DNA from: Rhipicephalus microplus
Lineage: Eukaryota; Arthropoda; Arachnida; Ixodida; Ixodidae
Assembly: GCF_043290135.1 (NCBI RefSeq)
Contig: NW_027464588.1
Span: 4,043,501-4,107,500 of the forward strand
Reading direction: 5' to 3'
DNA: 64,000 bases
Positions 11,651-22,280 of the stretch are shown here, piece after piece (the first letter of the stretch is position 1; each line of letters starts with the position of its first letter). A model generated the notes under the pieces. It was not told the origin of the DNA. It did no database searches and saw only the letters and a program-made list of their open reading frames with translations. The position numbers and the translations under genes are program-made.

Positions 11651-13410
11651 GCCGCTAGCAGTGCCTTAGCACGTGCAAGCGTCGGAGGCGAAACAGCAGC
11701 TTCGCCGCCATTCGGCGAGAAGGGTGAGTCCCCATGCGGACAAACCTTGGCTGCTAACCAGGTAAGCGGTGCACCGCGAAGCGGCCGAGCGGGGGAGCTT
11801 TCCGAAGGCCACGAGGCCGAGAGCGAAGTCGTAACGCCGACTCAAGCGGTTGTTGCTGCGGTCCTGAGTGGGCGCGATACCAGACTCCCCCATTTTCGGA
11901 GAATGGGCATCGCTTTCAGCAGAGAAGAGCTTCTGAAGGCCAAGCAAAGTGACCCGTTTTGTCGCTAAATGTGCGACGGTCTCAGAGAGATGGAGCGCCG
12001 TGACGCTGCTTGTCCTGCAGCGGGCGCCGATAACGACTGTCTCGATGAGACGGAGCGCCGTGACGCTGCTTGCCCTGCAGCGGGCGCGAATAGGGGGCTC
12101 GAACCAGTGTGTGTCGCTGAGTCCCCGGCGAATTCATATTTGCTGGACCATGACGGCCTCCTGCTGAAGTATATAGCCACTGACGACGAGTCCATAGACC
12201 CGTTTAAGGTGGTTATGCCCAAAAGTCTGAGAGCCGCACTGTTGCGATCCTCTCACGACGAACCCATGGCCGGTCACCTGAGTGGCTCGAAAGTTTTTGC
12301 AAAACTGAGCCGCGTTGTGACCTGGCCCGGCATGAAGCGAGACATTTTTCGCCATTGCCGTTCTTGCCGCGTCTGTCAAACGGTGCAATCAAGGGGTGGC
12401 CAACCGCCCGGTCTGATGAAACTGATTGTCAGTGAGCGTCCGTGGCAAGTGGCCACCTGCGATCTAATGGGACCATTTCCCAGAAGTAAGCAGGGGTTCA
12501 TTCACCTGATGGTAGTCGTTGATCACTTTTCGAAATGGGTGGAACTTTTTCACTTCGGAAGGTGACAGCGCGAGTGGCGCTTGAGAAGCTGCAGGAAGTC
12601 TTTTGCCGGTTCGGCTTCCCGGAAAGGCTCATCACTGACAATGCTTCGTATTTCACCGCTCGGGTGTTTGGTGTCACGTGCCGTTCCCTCGGAATTGATC
12701 ACTGCAACACTTCACCATACCATCCCCAGTCCACTTTGACGGAGCGCGTCAATCGTACGCTCAAACTGATGTTGGCGGTCTTTGCCGAAAGTAAAAGGGA
12801 CTGGGCAGACCATTTGAGTGAGCTCGCTTTCGCTATTCGAACATCCGAGAGTCGCTCAACTGGTTTCTCGCCCGCCTTCTTAAATTTTGGAAGGGAGTTG
12901 GCAAATCCGGTGGCCAGCGTCACTCAATGCCAGCTCGAGGACGAGCAGGCGCCGGCAGACTGCTCTGCTTGCGCGTCAGCACTTCGGGGCAGGATTTGTG
13001 GAGCTTTCTGCAAAGCAAGGCAAAGTTTGGCATCGGCCAGGGCTCAGCAGAAGGCCTAATATGACCGTAAGCATCGCGACCTAATTTTTGAGGTGGGCGA
13101 TCTTGTCCTGAAGCGCAACCACGCTCTTAGCGATGCCAGCAAGCGGTTCTCAACCTCGCTCGCTCCTAAGTGGCTTGGTCCGTGCCGAGTGGAGAAAGCT
13201 TGCACTCCACTCGCGTACTTGCTGAAAGATCCCCCTACGGGAAAACTCAGCCATTCCCATATCGCAGACCTGAAACCCTTTGTATCACGGTCTGACGAGC
13301 TCGCGCCAGAGCCCTGTGGCACTTCGCGCAAGCAACGAGGCATACCCGGAGCGGCGGACCGCATTCGGACCCCGCACCGGTATAATCTGAGGAAGTGGTC
13401 ACCTTTGTGA
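11651..13410 (+). pseudogene. Gypsy-2 integrase with C-terminal tail
   Basis: After a Gly/Ala-rich linker with a TAA at 11966, the HHCC zinc-binding domain is present (HDEPMAGHLSGSKVF, then CRSCRVCQ). The catalytic core keeps all three acidic residues: Asp at 12461 (ATCDLMGP), Asp at 12637 (LITDNASYF) and Glu at 12741 (QSTLTERVNRT). A frameshift at about 12540-12560 separates the first Asp from the others. TAA at 13057 interrupts before the C-terminal domain (FEVGDLVLKRN, KWLGPCRVEK), which ends HRYNLRKW. The enzyme would insert the DNA copy into the genome. Confidence 0.8.
11975..12094 (+). repeat. Two-copy 60-bp tandem duplication in Gypsy-2 pol
   Basis: Bases 11975-12034 and 12035-12094 are near-identical, with GAGCGCCGTGACGCTGCTTG at the same offset in each. 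The period is 60, so the reading frame is kept and the motif ERRDAACPAAGA occurs twice, just upstream of the integrase zinc domain. Confidence 0.85.
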
Positions 13411-14341
13411 TTTCGCGCTGGACGACGGACTTCTCCGGAATCAAAGGCACTCAGTTTACTGTCTAGCCTCAGTATAGGTTGGCTTTTTACGGCCTCTTTC
13501 TCGTAAAGAAGTTGACCCCGCCCTGTCTGCTGCCAGTGTTTCTTTTTTAAGTGTTCATGTGTATTTCATGTTTATTTTGTCTAAAATAAGTGTTATTTGT
13601 ATTTTATGTTTTTTTGCTAGATGTTGAGTGTCATTTTGCTCTGTTTTTACTTTTTTCCGTTGTCATTTTGTCTACCGCGAAGGGAGCTGTGTGTGACCTT
13701 GAGTGTCGGTGCGCTTGCCGGGGGGGGGGGGGAAGAGACGAGGAACGCTTTGCGCCTGAGCTCGCGCAGCCGTCGGTGGTAAGTGCGTGCGTGCTTCTGT
13801 GCGTGTGTAAGTGCGTGACGCTTCAGTGCGAGCCCGCGAAGAGTGCGTCATGGCTTCCCCCCATCGACGCGGACACTGGAGGTGCTGGGGGGCACTGACC
13901 CACTGACGTCAGACCGTCTGGCTGTGCTCTGCTCTCGGCCATCATCGAAGAAGCCCTGCTGCCGGCTAACGCCAGGGCGCCTCGCCGCCAATTTTGGTTC
14001 GGCCTCTCTGACCACTGAGAGGCCCGGCGTCCCGCAACGTTCCAGCTCTGTCATCTAGCCAAAATGCGGGGCATCCGAGCCACAAGCGAGGTAGCGTTCG
14101 TCAGACTCGCGGCTTATCAAGAGCAGCCAAGAGCCATCACATCAGTGAGCCCCTTCCCGTACCTCTGACCTCGCACTCGGGCATCGCACCCAGCGGACAC
14201 TGTCACGCCCTTCCGCCCCTCCGCGCAGTGGACGCTATCCCCCTTCAGCACCATGAACACTGCTCCCACTTTTCTGTGCTCCCTTCCGCAGTTATTTTTA
14301 TAGTGTCTTGTGTTCATTTTATTATTTATGTTTTTGTTTAA
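13411..14341 (+). other. Gypsy-2 3' spacer and unassigned sequence
   Basis: 13411-13680 is T-rich non-coding sequence. A G13 run at 13720-13732 continuing AAGAGACGAGG looks like a polypurine tract, which would normally sit right before the 3' LTR. No sequence like the 7434-8148 LTR follows. 13740-14341 is GC-rich, without a convincing gene, and ends in a T-rich stretch before Gypsy-1 pol. Confidence 0.4.
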
Positions 14342-15610
14342 CGTTATCCACAGAAGAAGCACTACCGCCGCGCACGCCGTCAGGAAACCATGCCTTGAAT
14401 GTGCCGGAAGAACAAGTCACCACTCGGCCTCGCTCAAGCGTCATTATTTCAGTCGGCGCTCCTAAATCACGTGACTTGGAAGGCATCCTTGAAGGCAGTC
14501 AGCGTCTGTTGGTCACCCGAAATATTTGCGACGCAAGAGGAATTGCAGAGCTGCGGGGAGGCAAAGCAACGGTTATGCTCACGAATTTCAGCAATGAGTA
14601 CAAGCATGTGAACAAAGGAACAACGGTTGTATACATTGAAGAAATTGTTGAAGCCACCAGTGCTTTCGCCCTTGCCGATTCTGCGGAACCTTCTCAGAGG
14701 AACCAAGACCCTCCCATAGCTTTCGATGTCAATCCCAGACTTCCGAACCATAAGCAAAAACAGCTCAAGGCCCTGCTCCTGCAGTACGAAGATTGCTTTT
14801 CGTCGTCATCAAAAATTTGGCAGACCCCAATCACAAAACATCGCATCATAACCGGAGAAAATGCCAGACCACTCCGTCAGAGTCTGTACAAGGTTTCGAC
14901 GCGAGAACGTGAGACCGTGAAGAGACAAGTTGATGAAACGCTGTGGGATGACATTATCCAGCCGTCCAAGAGTCCATGGGCATCCTCCATGGTGTTAGTG
15001 AAGAAAAAGAATGGAACCCTACGTTTGTGCGTCGATTATCGCCGCCTGAACAAAATCACAACAAAGGACGTGTATCGTCTCCCACGAATATACGACGCAC
15101 TTGATCGGCTCCATAACGCCAAGTACTTTTCGTCAATTAACCTCAAAACTGGCTATTGGCAAATCAAAGTCAACGAAATAGACCGAGAGAAGGCGTTTAT
15201 AACACCGGACGGCCTCTTCGAGTTTAAGGTGATGCCCTTCGGTCTTTGCTCAGCGACTGCAACTTTTCAACGCGCCCAAGAAGCCCGACAACTCGCGCAC
15301 CTCCATCTCAAGAATCAACAGATGACCGACAGCCGCCGTTACATCTTCGACGACACTTCGTGGAATACCAGCCTGGTGAAAGTGTTTGGGTGTGGACGCT
15401 GATACGCCGACGTGGACTAAGTGAACAGCTTCTGCGACGGTACTTCGAACCGTACAGGGTGGTTCGACGTCTCGGCCCACTTGATTACGAGGTTGTCTCG
15501 GACGGCATCACGAACTCTCAATGACGCCGATCGCGACCCGAAGTCGTCCCTGTCGCGCGCCTCAAGCCGTTTCATGTGCGTTAACAAACTGAAACAATGT
15601 TTTTTTGTAT
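14342..15610 (+). pseudogene. Gypsy-1 pol: RT joined to post-integrase tail by deletion
   Basis: From about 14342 one open frame reads a Mag-like Gypsy RT: VLLRP-like segment (RPRSSVIISVG), LRGGKATVMLTNFS, PITKHRII, SPWASSMVLVKKKNGTLR, CVDYRRLNKITTKDVYRLPR and FKVMPFGLCSATATFQR. At about 15273 the RT stops short of its YxDD motif and joins directly to the segment after integrase (EARQLAHLHLKNQQMTDSRR). A shift to another frame gives FVEYQPGESVWVWT and LLRRYFEPYRVVRRLG. RT palm and thumb, RNase H and nearly all of integrase are gone, a loss of well over 1 kb judging from related elements. Confidence 0.8.
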
Positions 15611-15712
15611 TATAATTGTATCGTAACTTATTCACTGTAGTTTCTTGCATTATTGTTGTACCTTCATCTTTAGTTAAATCATCGGGACGATGCCTTTTTC
15701 AGTGAGTGGCAA

Positions 15713-16103
15713 TGCCACGTTCCATTTACAAAGTTTTGTCATCATCCCAAATCACTACACAATTCTCAGCGCAAACCTCGCCTGCAGTTTTCGAGAAGCT
15801 TCCTGACTGTAGTAGATCATTTCGATAAGATCACGCCTACTCTGCGAACTGTACAGATTATTCTTCGAACTGTGCAGAACATTATTCGAACTGTACAGAA
15901 CATTCGATCGCAAGAGTATAAATGCTGACGCGCTTCGCTGCTTGTGAGTAGTTGATCGACGGCCGACGCTCTGTTCGTCGCTATCAGTCCAAGACTGCTA
16001 CTGTAATCGGACGTTCTGTTTACCGGGCACAGGTTCGCCCAAAAAAACAGTTAAATTCTAACACAAAGTCGCCTGTCTTCGGCTACGTCACGACCCCTTG
16101 ACA
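15713..16103 (+). repeat. Gypsy-1 3' LTR
   Basis: The 391-base block starts TGCCACG and ends TTGACA. It matches the split 5' LTR (1514-1784 plus 7089-7209), with small differences including extra TTCGAACTGTGCAG-type units near 15860-15905. A TATA box, TATAAATGC, is at 15917. The differences between the two LTRs indicate an old insertion; a count would date it. Confidence 0.9.
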
Positions 16104-16282
16104 ATATGCTGTACATAAACCTTGTTTAACTCACAGTCGTCTCGTCCGCTCGTCTATCAGCTCTGTGCAGAAGCAGTCGCGAGCTGAGAAACTTACGCTA
16201 CCAAACGGCTGGTGACTTTCCCAGCGGAGTTCGAAGCAGTGGCGCCTTCAGGACCGTGTTGGCGTCGCCGTCTTTCATAACA
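16104..16282 (+). repeat. Gypsy-4 LTR, right part
   Basis: This is the continuation of the LTR cut at 1511, ending CTTTCATAACA. The inverted terminal pair TGTTACG/CATAACA and the rejoining at the ATAT duplication are the evidence. A second CGTAACA occurs at about 16338-16344 and could be the true end. Confidence 0.45.
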
Positions 16283-17206
16283 GTGGAGGTCAGTGGTGGC
16301 ATTCATAGCGCCCTTCGTAACGTCGTCGGAGGCGCGTTTCGTAACAGCACAGCGACGCTACGTTAGCACAAAACGAGAACTCTATAGTCTGCGGATAGCC
16401 AGAAGGCGCCATGCTATGAAGACATGCTCACACTGCGCTCCACCTTCTTGAAGCTTTTCTAACAACAACTTCGTGCAAAGTCATCTTACAATTTTATAGT
16501 CTGCTTCGCGAAGTTCTGCTTATTCTACGAGTATCCAAAGCTTGGGCCAGGATCAACTTTACGAGAAGAAACTATCGCAGGCAGATTGGATGACCTTGTG
16601 GAGACACTCACCTTAATGACCATGGCCGGCGTCACGCGTTCCGGAAGACACTCCGACGTGCGGAACACGACGGTGTTGTGTGTTAGTGTTTGTGGGAGCA
16701 CGGACTATCAGTCAGTGAACTTTGGACAATTGCTTTGCTGTCACGGGACAAGCATTGAAGGTGAGTGATGTTCACGTCACTATCTTGACCTGTTTTGTGA
16801 CACGACCAAATGCCGGCGGGAAAGCTGTGACAGCCTAAGCCGTCCGACTAACTTGGCCAGAGCTGCGGTCACTTTTCCTTTTTGCCAAGCACGCCTGACC
16901 GGAACTGACCACCTTTCCTCGCCATATAGAAGTTGATGAAGCTTATCCCGGCTGTGAGAGTCCGCTAGGTGACCAGGCAAGGCTGGTGTGCCTCGCATGG
17001 GCTCCGTATTCTACGAAGTTTTGTTGAACCAAGACTGCTTTTTAGGTGCCAACAGTGGTCTCTCTTGAACTTCAGAAAGTTGTTGATGCTGCTGGTGAGT
17101 TCCTCAAACTTCTTTGTTCTTGAGGAGCTTTGCAAACTGCAACTCTTGCTGAGCGGGGGAACGCCGCTTCGTCAGCCCTATAACGCCACCGGCGCCGGCG
17201 TCGGGC
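16283..17206. other. Non-coding stretch with a composite-repeat head fragment
   Basis: 16353-16400 (GACGCTACGTTAGCACAAAACGAG region) resembles 54735-54775 near the head of the composite repeat described below, so a truncated copy of that repeat probably starts here. The remaining bases show no reading frame or motif that I recognise. Confidence 0.4.
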
Positions 17207-17217
17207 TCGCACTTTGA

Positions 17218-17378
17218 TATAGCACGAGAACAAAACGACGACACAGAGACAAGAAGGACACGAAAGACACGAACGCTCGTGTCTTTCGTGTCCTTCTTGT
17301 CTCTGTGTCGTCGTTTTGTTCTCGCGCTATAACTATCGTCACGCCATACCAACTAGCCCAAGCTGCCACACTTCTAAG
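17218..17378. mobile_element. Hairpin insertion with 11-bp target duplication
   Basis: Bases 17218-17272 and 17277-17331 are 55-base inverted arms with a single mismatch and a 4-base loop (ACGC). After the hairpin come 47 bases of single-copy tail ending CTTCTAAG. The 11-mer TCGCACTTTGA occurs just before (17207-17217) and just after (17379-17389), so the whole unit looks inserted. An inverted 5' end on a retro-inserted fragment is known for Penelope-like elements. No protein is encoded and the family is inferred. Confidence 0.65.
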
Positions 17379-17419
17379 TCGCACTTTGACGCGCGTGCAC
17401 AAGTTCATTCGGCAACGCA

Positions 17420-19048
17420 ATGGCACACAAGGTATGTGGCACGGATTTACCTGCCACAGAATTTAACCCAGAAAAAAGAAGTGTAGTCCGGAATGCCCGA
17501 CAACGCTCACGACGACAACAGTCAAAAGAAACTGAACGAACGCAGTCAAGTAAAGTGGCGTCAGCTGCCGAAATGCCACCACGCAAAACGGAATCACCGC
17601 CCAGCGTTTCCTCAAAGCTCCACAACACAGCTGTGGTGCGTCGTCGCTTAAAACGACAGCCACGGTTGCCAGTCGATGACTTCAAGTTTGTCTTTCGTCC
17701 GAGTGCGGGCGTAGATCTGGCCCAATACAACGATGGAGAGTTACGAGCGGCTGTAGTCGCAACCAGCGGACTGCACTCTGTGGTTGCCGACGAAGATCTT
17801 GTGTGCACCAATCTGGCCAAGAATATTTTCACCGTGTCCACTTCTTGCGCCGACCGAGTTACCAACTATACAAAAATACGAAAACTCACGCTACGTGGTA
17901 AAAAACTGGGATTTCACGCGTACATAGCTCCGCCGGACGGGGCACGGGCAGGGATCATCTACCGCGCTTGGAATGGTGTGTCACCTTAGGACTTGCGTCA
18001 CGAATTACGTCGGGCGAATCCCCTTCTACCTATAGTCCAAGCAATGGACATGGGGCGTACCTCACGCACAGTGCTCATACACTTCATGGCTGAGGAGCTT
18101 CCTCCATCAGTCAAAATGTTTGCCATCCTCTACGCCGTTTTCAACTTTCGACCGTAGGTGGAAGCGTGCCTAAACTGCAGACAAGTCGGCCACCGACGAG
18201 ATATATGCCCTTTGCCAAATCGCCTCACTTGCTCAAGCTGCGGACAGAAACACCCAGAAGACTATCCCTGCACCCCGCAGTGCGTCATCTGTGGGGACGC
18301 TCACAAGACGGGTGACAGGGCATGCAAGCAACGCTTTCAGCGTGGCTTCAGCCATCTCTCTCGACCACGACAAAGGCCGCAACAAGAGCACCAGCAGGAG
18401 CAGCCCGAGTTCTAGCTCAAGATGAAGTTTTTTTCAAGCATCGACGATAGAAATCGTAGCAGCAGAAGCAGGAGTTTGGGACGAAATCGTGGCAGCAAAC
18501 GCAAAAGCCCTGGACTAAGTGCTTCACAAAGCCGCGACTTCAGCACCAAACTGGGAAAGGTGAGTTGGGCAAAGCAAGCCTCTTGCTCCTGTTGTATGCT
18601 CTCTGACGCTAAAAAAAATTCTACAACTCAGAAGACTATCGAACGTCTAATGCTAGAGAATCAAGAGCTAAAGCAACAGTTGGCTTTGGTGCTGGAACGT
18701 TTAGGTACACTTACAGCTGCCCCACCCGCGTCTTCTCCACCCCTATCCATCTCCCTCTCTGTCATAAAGCCTGAAATGGCAGCCGAGTCAGGGGCTGATA
18801 TTATAAATTCCTCTCCACAGCCAGCAAAAAAGAAAAGGACAGAGCAACCCGAGTCATCGGAGGATGATTTTAAAAGCATCAGTCAGAAAATTCGGAAAGA
18901 ACACCAGGAACTCAAACAAAAGACTAATTTAGGCTTTACGCAAATTGCTGAACGCTTCAACAAGATAGAGAGTATTCTAGACGTGTTAGTTGCTTGGCTC
19001 GAATCTTTCCCACAATCTCAAACCCCTCCCGCGCCTTCGCAGCCATAA
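17420..19048 (+). pseudogene. LINE-2 ORF1, three in-frame TAG stops
   Basis: A single frame runs the whole length (ATG at 17420, MAHKVCGTDLPATEF) and is interrupted only by TAG at 17987, 18155 and 18413. Residues around 250-300 form three zinc knuckles: CLNCRQVGHRRDIC, CSSCGQKHPEDYPC and CVICGDAHKTGDRAC. Downstream come an Arg/Ser-rich stretch and a coiled-coil-like segment (MLENQELKQQLALVLERL). This is the gag-like RNA-binding ORF1 of I-clade LINEs. Each TAG could come from a CAG (Gln) codon by one transition. No frameshift is seen. Confidence 0.75.
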
Positions 19049-19094
19049 CTCCCTCCTGCACCCTTGCCTCATCTTCACCCCCTTCACTCTACAA

Positions 19095-21880
19095 ATGGCA
19101 ATGGAATTGCCGTGGATTAAGAAACAAGAGAGACAACCTCTCACTTTATATACAGCGGTCTACACGGGCCCCTGGTGTCATCTTCGTACAGGAGCCTTTA
19201 CAAGCTTGCAAACTCCTCGGCTATCAGGCTGTACATTCGCATCCTAGCTCCCCATGGGCTACCACATATATACAGAGGAATATTTCGTTTATAGCGCATG
19301 ATCTTTCTGATCTTTACAGTGACGGCCTTCTTCTTGAACTTCTCCCACGTCGTACAGGACAAGGCACATATTTTATTTTGAATATTTATTCTCATCCTAG
19401 AGACGGCCTCACTGCTATTTTTGAAGCAAGCGATAGGACCATCCAAATAGCAAACTCTGCTCCCATAGTTGTAACGGGTGACTAATACCCCGCACGTAGA
19501 TTGGGGTTACAGGAGAAACACTCGGAAGGGCAGCAGCCTTCTTCAATACTTTCAGCAAAGCAAGTGCACTCTAGTCCCTGACTGCATGCTATCAACACGA
19601 ATTGGCAATAGTGTGAGCAGAGATACCACCCCTGACCTTACTTTCACTAAAAATGTGTGACAAGCTAACTGGACACACAGTGGAGTCAACCTCGGCAGTG
19701 ACCATTACATCCTAACAATTACACTGCCCCATGCCAATTTTCGTCCACAGTTTTATTTAAAACCTATCGTTGACTGGGACAAATTTCGCGAAATCCGAGA
19801 CCGAAACCCGAAAAAAGAAATTCAAGACTATAAAGACTGGGCGTCTCAGCCTAAACAGGATGTAGCTCTTAGCGAAAAAGTAGCCCCAGCAGCACATATC
19901 TGTGATCCAGTAGACAGCAGGCTACTGCACTTATGGGAGGCCTTTCAGAGCTTGGAGAAACGATGGCTCAAGCAAAAATATAATCGTAACCTAAAACGCA
20001 AAATGTCACAAACACTCCAGCTTGTAACTGAACACGCGGCTGAACTTTCATTGCAGCAATGGAACCAGATATGTAACCGATTCGATGGTAATTCACATAT
20101 GAAGAACTCTTGGTCCCTGCTTCGCCATATGTTAGATCCTTGCTCCTCGCGATGTGAAAGTAATAAGCGAATTACGAAACTCTTGTTTGATGTAGAAAAA
20201 CAAGGACAAGACGTTGAAACTGCTCTTAAAACTACGTATTTCCCTAGCCCAAGACGAGAATTGTCACCTACCTACAATGGAGCTCCCAATGCAGACTTGG
20301 ATGCACCAATTGCAGAGGCGGAAGTTTGGGCTGCCCTAAGCAAACTGCGCACCACATCTGCTCCAGGGCTAGATGGAATTACTAACAAAACACTCCGAAA
20401 TTTAAACTCTAAGTCAGTGGCAGCTCTTGCCGATTACATGAATCAACAATGGAAGCAGGGCACGCTGCCCCCAGGAATGGAACTCAGCTAAGGTGACTTT
20501 CATACCCAAACATAATAAGCCGTTAGGCCTTAATAATTTGAGACCGATCTCTCTTACCTCATGTACAGGAAAACTGATGGAGCATGTAATTCTCAATCGT
20601 CTTAATCACTACATGGAACAAGAAAAACTGTTTCCCTTCACCAAGTACAGCTTCCGAGCGAGACTCTCCACTCAGCATGTCATGCTGCAGCTTAAGGAGG
20701 ACGTGCTAAATCCTACTGTTCCACACATCACCACAGCCATCCTTGCATTGGACCAGACTAAGGCTTTTGATAATGTTTCTTACTCCTCGATTTTACAATC
20801 TCTTAGTGAACTAAACGTAGGCTCTCGCACGTACAGGTATGTCTGCCTTTCTCATCAATAGGTCCGTATGCCTACAGTTGGGCACTTTCCAAACCGATCC
20901 CTTCAAGCTTGGTAGCAAGGGAATGCCCCAGGGATTGGTTTTGTCCCCGTTCCTTTTTAACGTTACTCTCATACCGCTAGCGCGGGAACTTGCCAAACTT
21001 TCCTCCCTTATTCACTCCTTGTACGCGGATGACATCACCATCTGAGTCAATACTGGCAACCATGATGAAATCGAATCGAAGCTTCAGTTAGCCGCTGAAA
21101 TTGTTGTTAAACACACCAACAATATTGGGCTCACCTGCTCGGCGGCTAAATCGGAACTCCTAGTAATTGACTTTAAAAAGCAAGATACATGTCACATTCA
21201 AGTCATGCTTGATGATTAATCCCGCCACTCCCCAAAAATACTCACCCAGAACCTTATCGGGCGCGACAAGAAGCTCGAGCCAAGTCCCTTCAGAAGCGCT
21301 TCCCTCCTAATTCTCCCGCAGTCTATGTACACGCGGCCGAATATGTAGATCATCGAGCTTTCGTGGTAGCCGTCGTAGATGGATTTCAAAAACTGGTCGC
21401 TAGTGCGTCCCTTCCAAATTTGACAGAATTCCTGGAAGCAGAGGAGGCGGCAATTGCTTTAGCCATTGTTCACTCCTCCGCTGAGTATATTTTTTCCGAT
21501 TCAAAAACTGCAATCCGTAATTTCGCCACTTTCGGAATTCATTCCCCTGCTGCTAAAATTCTTGAATCATCTCTTCCGCCTGATCGCCTCATCACCCTCC
21601 TCTGGGTCCCTGCGCACTGTGGACACCTAGGCAACACGGCCGCTCACACCCAAGCCCGAGCACTTGCCAACCGCGCTCACACGACCTGCATTCGCTTCGA
21701 GGTGCCAGGGATCGACTCCTCTGCTATCACGATACCACCCTAGTTTACCGAAATTCCCGCCACATAAATCTCTCTCCAGAAGTGACCAGGCTTTGTGGCA
21801 AAGATTCAAACGGCCACAGTGAGGACTCCTTTTCTTCTCTCCCTTTTTACACATGGCGAAACCTCACCTCATTGAAACTT
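19095..21880 (+). pseudogene. LINE-2 ORF2 (endonuclease, RT, RNase H)
   Basis: The endonuclease starts at KWQWNCRGLRNKR (about 19095) with VIFVQEP, and ends the first frame at VVTGD, where a shift at about 19478 breaks the expected GDFN motif. The next frame holds GSDHYIL and the linker to about 20491. After another shift at 20493 come the RT fingers and palm (LGLNNLRPISLTSCTGKLME, ALDQTKAFDNVS). A third shift leads to GMPQGLVLSPFLFN and YADD at 21022-21033. The RNase H (EAEEAAIALAI, YIFSDSKTAI, WVPAHCGHLGNTAAH) begins only about 100 codons later, so the thumb and connection are largely deleted. Confidence 0.75.
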
Positions 21881-22151
21881 ATGTCCTAACACCAGAGCAA
21901 ACTTACAGCACATATTTCTGAATTGTTCAAACACACCCAAGCCTCCGTGGCAAGGGTCAGAACATCAGGAGCGATAGGAGGCTGCTCTGCGCAGCGCGCA
22001 ACCGGGTTTATAGCTCCTGACAGTGAGCTGGGCCAGAAGGGTCGCCGATGCACAGCAGTGTCCGGCCACCTAGAGCGGCCCAAGGGCTCTTCATCATCCT
22101 GATTCCACTTCCCCTACCACACCCCCCCCTCAAATGATTCCTTCGTGAATC

Positions 22152-22179
22152 AATAAAGTTAATTACCTACCTACCTATC
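22152..22179 (+). terminator. Poly(A) signal and simple-repeat tail of LINE-2
   Basis: AATAAA at 22152-22157 is followed by GTTAATTACCTACCTACCTATCC. The TACC repeats form the simple 3' tail seen in place of poly(A) in many I-clade copies. Confidence 0.6.
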
Positions 22180-22280
22180 CCGGCTCTTTTCGGGCACCGG
22201 AATCACTCACCGCTGACACGGACGCAAGTGGCGTCTCATCTCGGCAGGCGCGACTTGCGAACCAGCGTCTCTTGGCGCGA

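Larger units (their letters stand above)
7434..13740 (+). mobile_element. Gypsy-2: LTR retrotransposon inserted in Gypsy-1
   Basis: Order: 5' LTR, primer-binding site, gag, protease, RT, RNase H, integrase, C-terminal tail, AT-rich spacer, then a polypurine-like run at 13720-13737. This is the full Gypsy order. The copy is decayed, with several stops and about five frameshifts, and no 3' LTR is recognisable. It separates the Gypsy-1 leader (up to 7433) from the Gypsy-1 pol (from about 14342). Confidence 0.75.
1514..16103 (+). mobile_element. Gypsy-1: Mag-like LTR retrotransposon, host of two nested insertions
   Basis: The element runs from its 5' LTR (split) to its 3' LTR. What is left of it is the two LTRs, primer-binding site, leader, part of RT and the post-integrase tail. 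Two other retroelements fill the gaps. It is flanked by ATAT (before 1512) and ATAT (from 16104), a plausible 4-bp target duplication in the Gypsy-4 LTR. Removing Gypsy-1 rejoins CCTCTGTATAT with GCTGTACATAAAC. Confidence 0.7.
17390..22179 (+). mobile_element. LINE-2: I-clade non-LTR retrotransposon, decayed
   Basis: ORF1 with three zinc knuckles, ORF2 with endonuclease, RT and RNase H, an AATAAA at 22152 and a 3' end of (TACC)n at about 22164-22179 define the element. The RNase H after RT points to the I group. A deletion after the RT active site and many stops show it is old. The 5' boundary is not sharp; it lies between the hairpin insertion and the first ATG at 17420. Confidence 0.75.
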
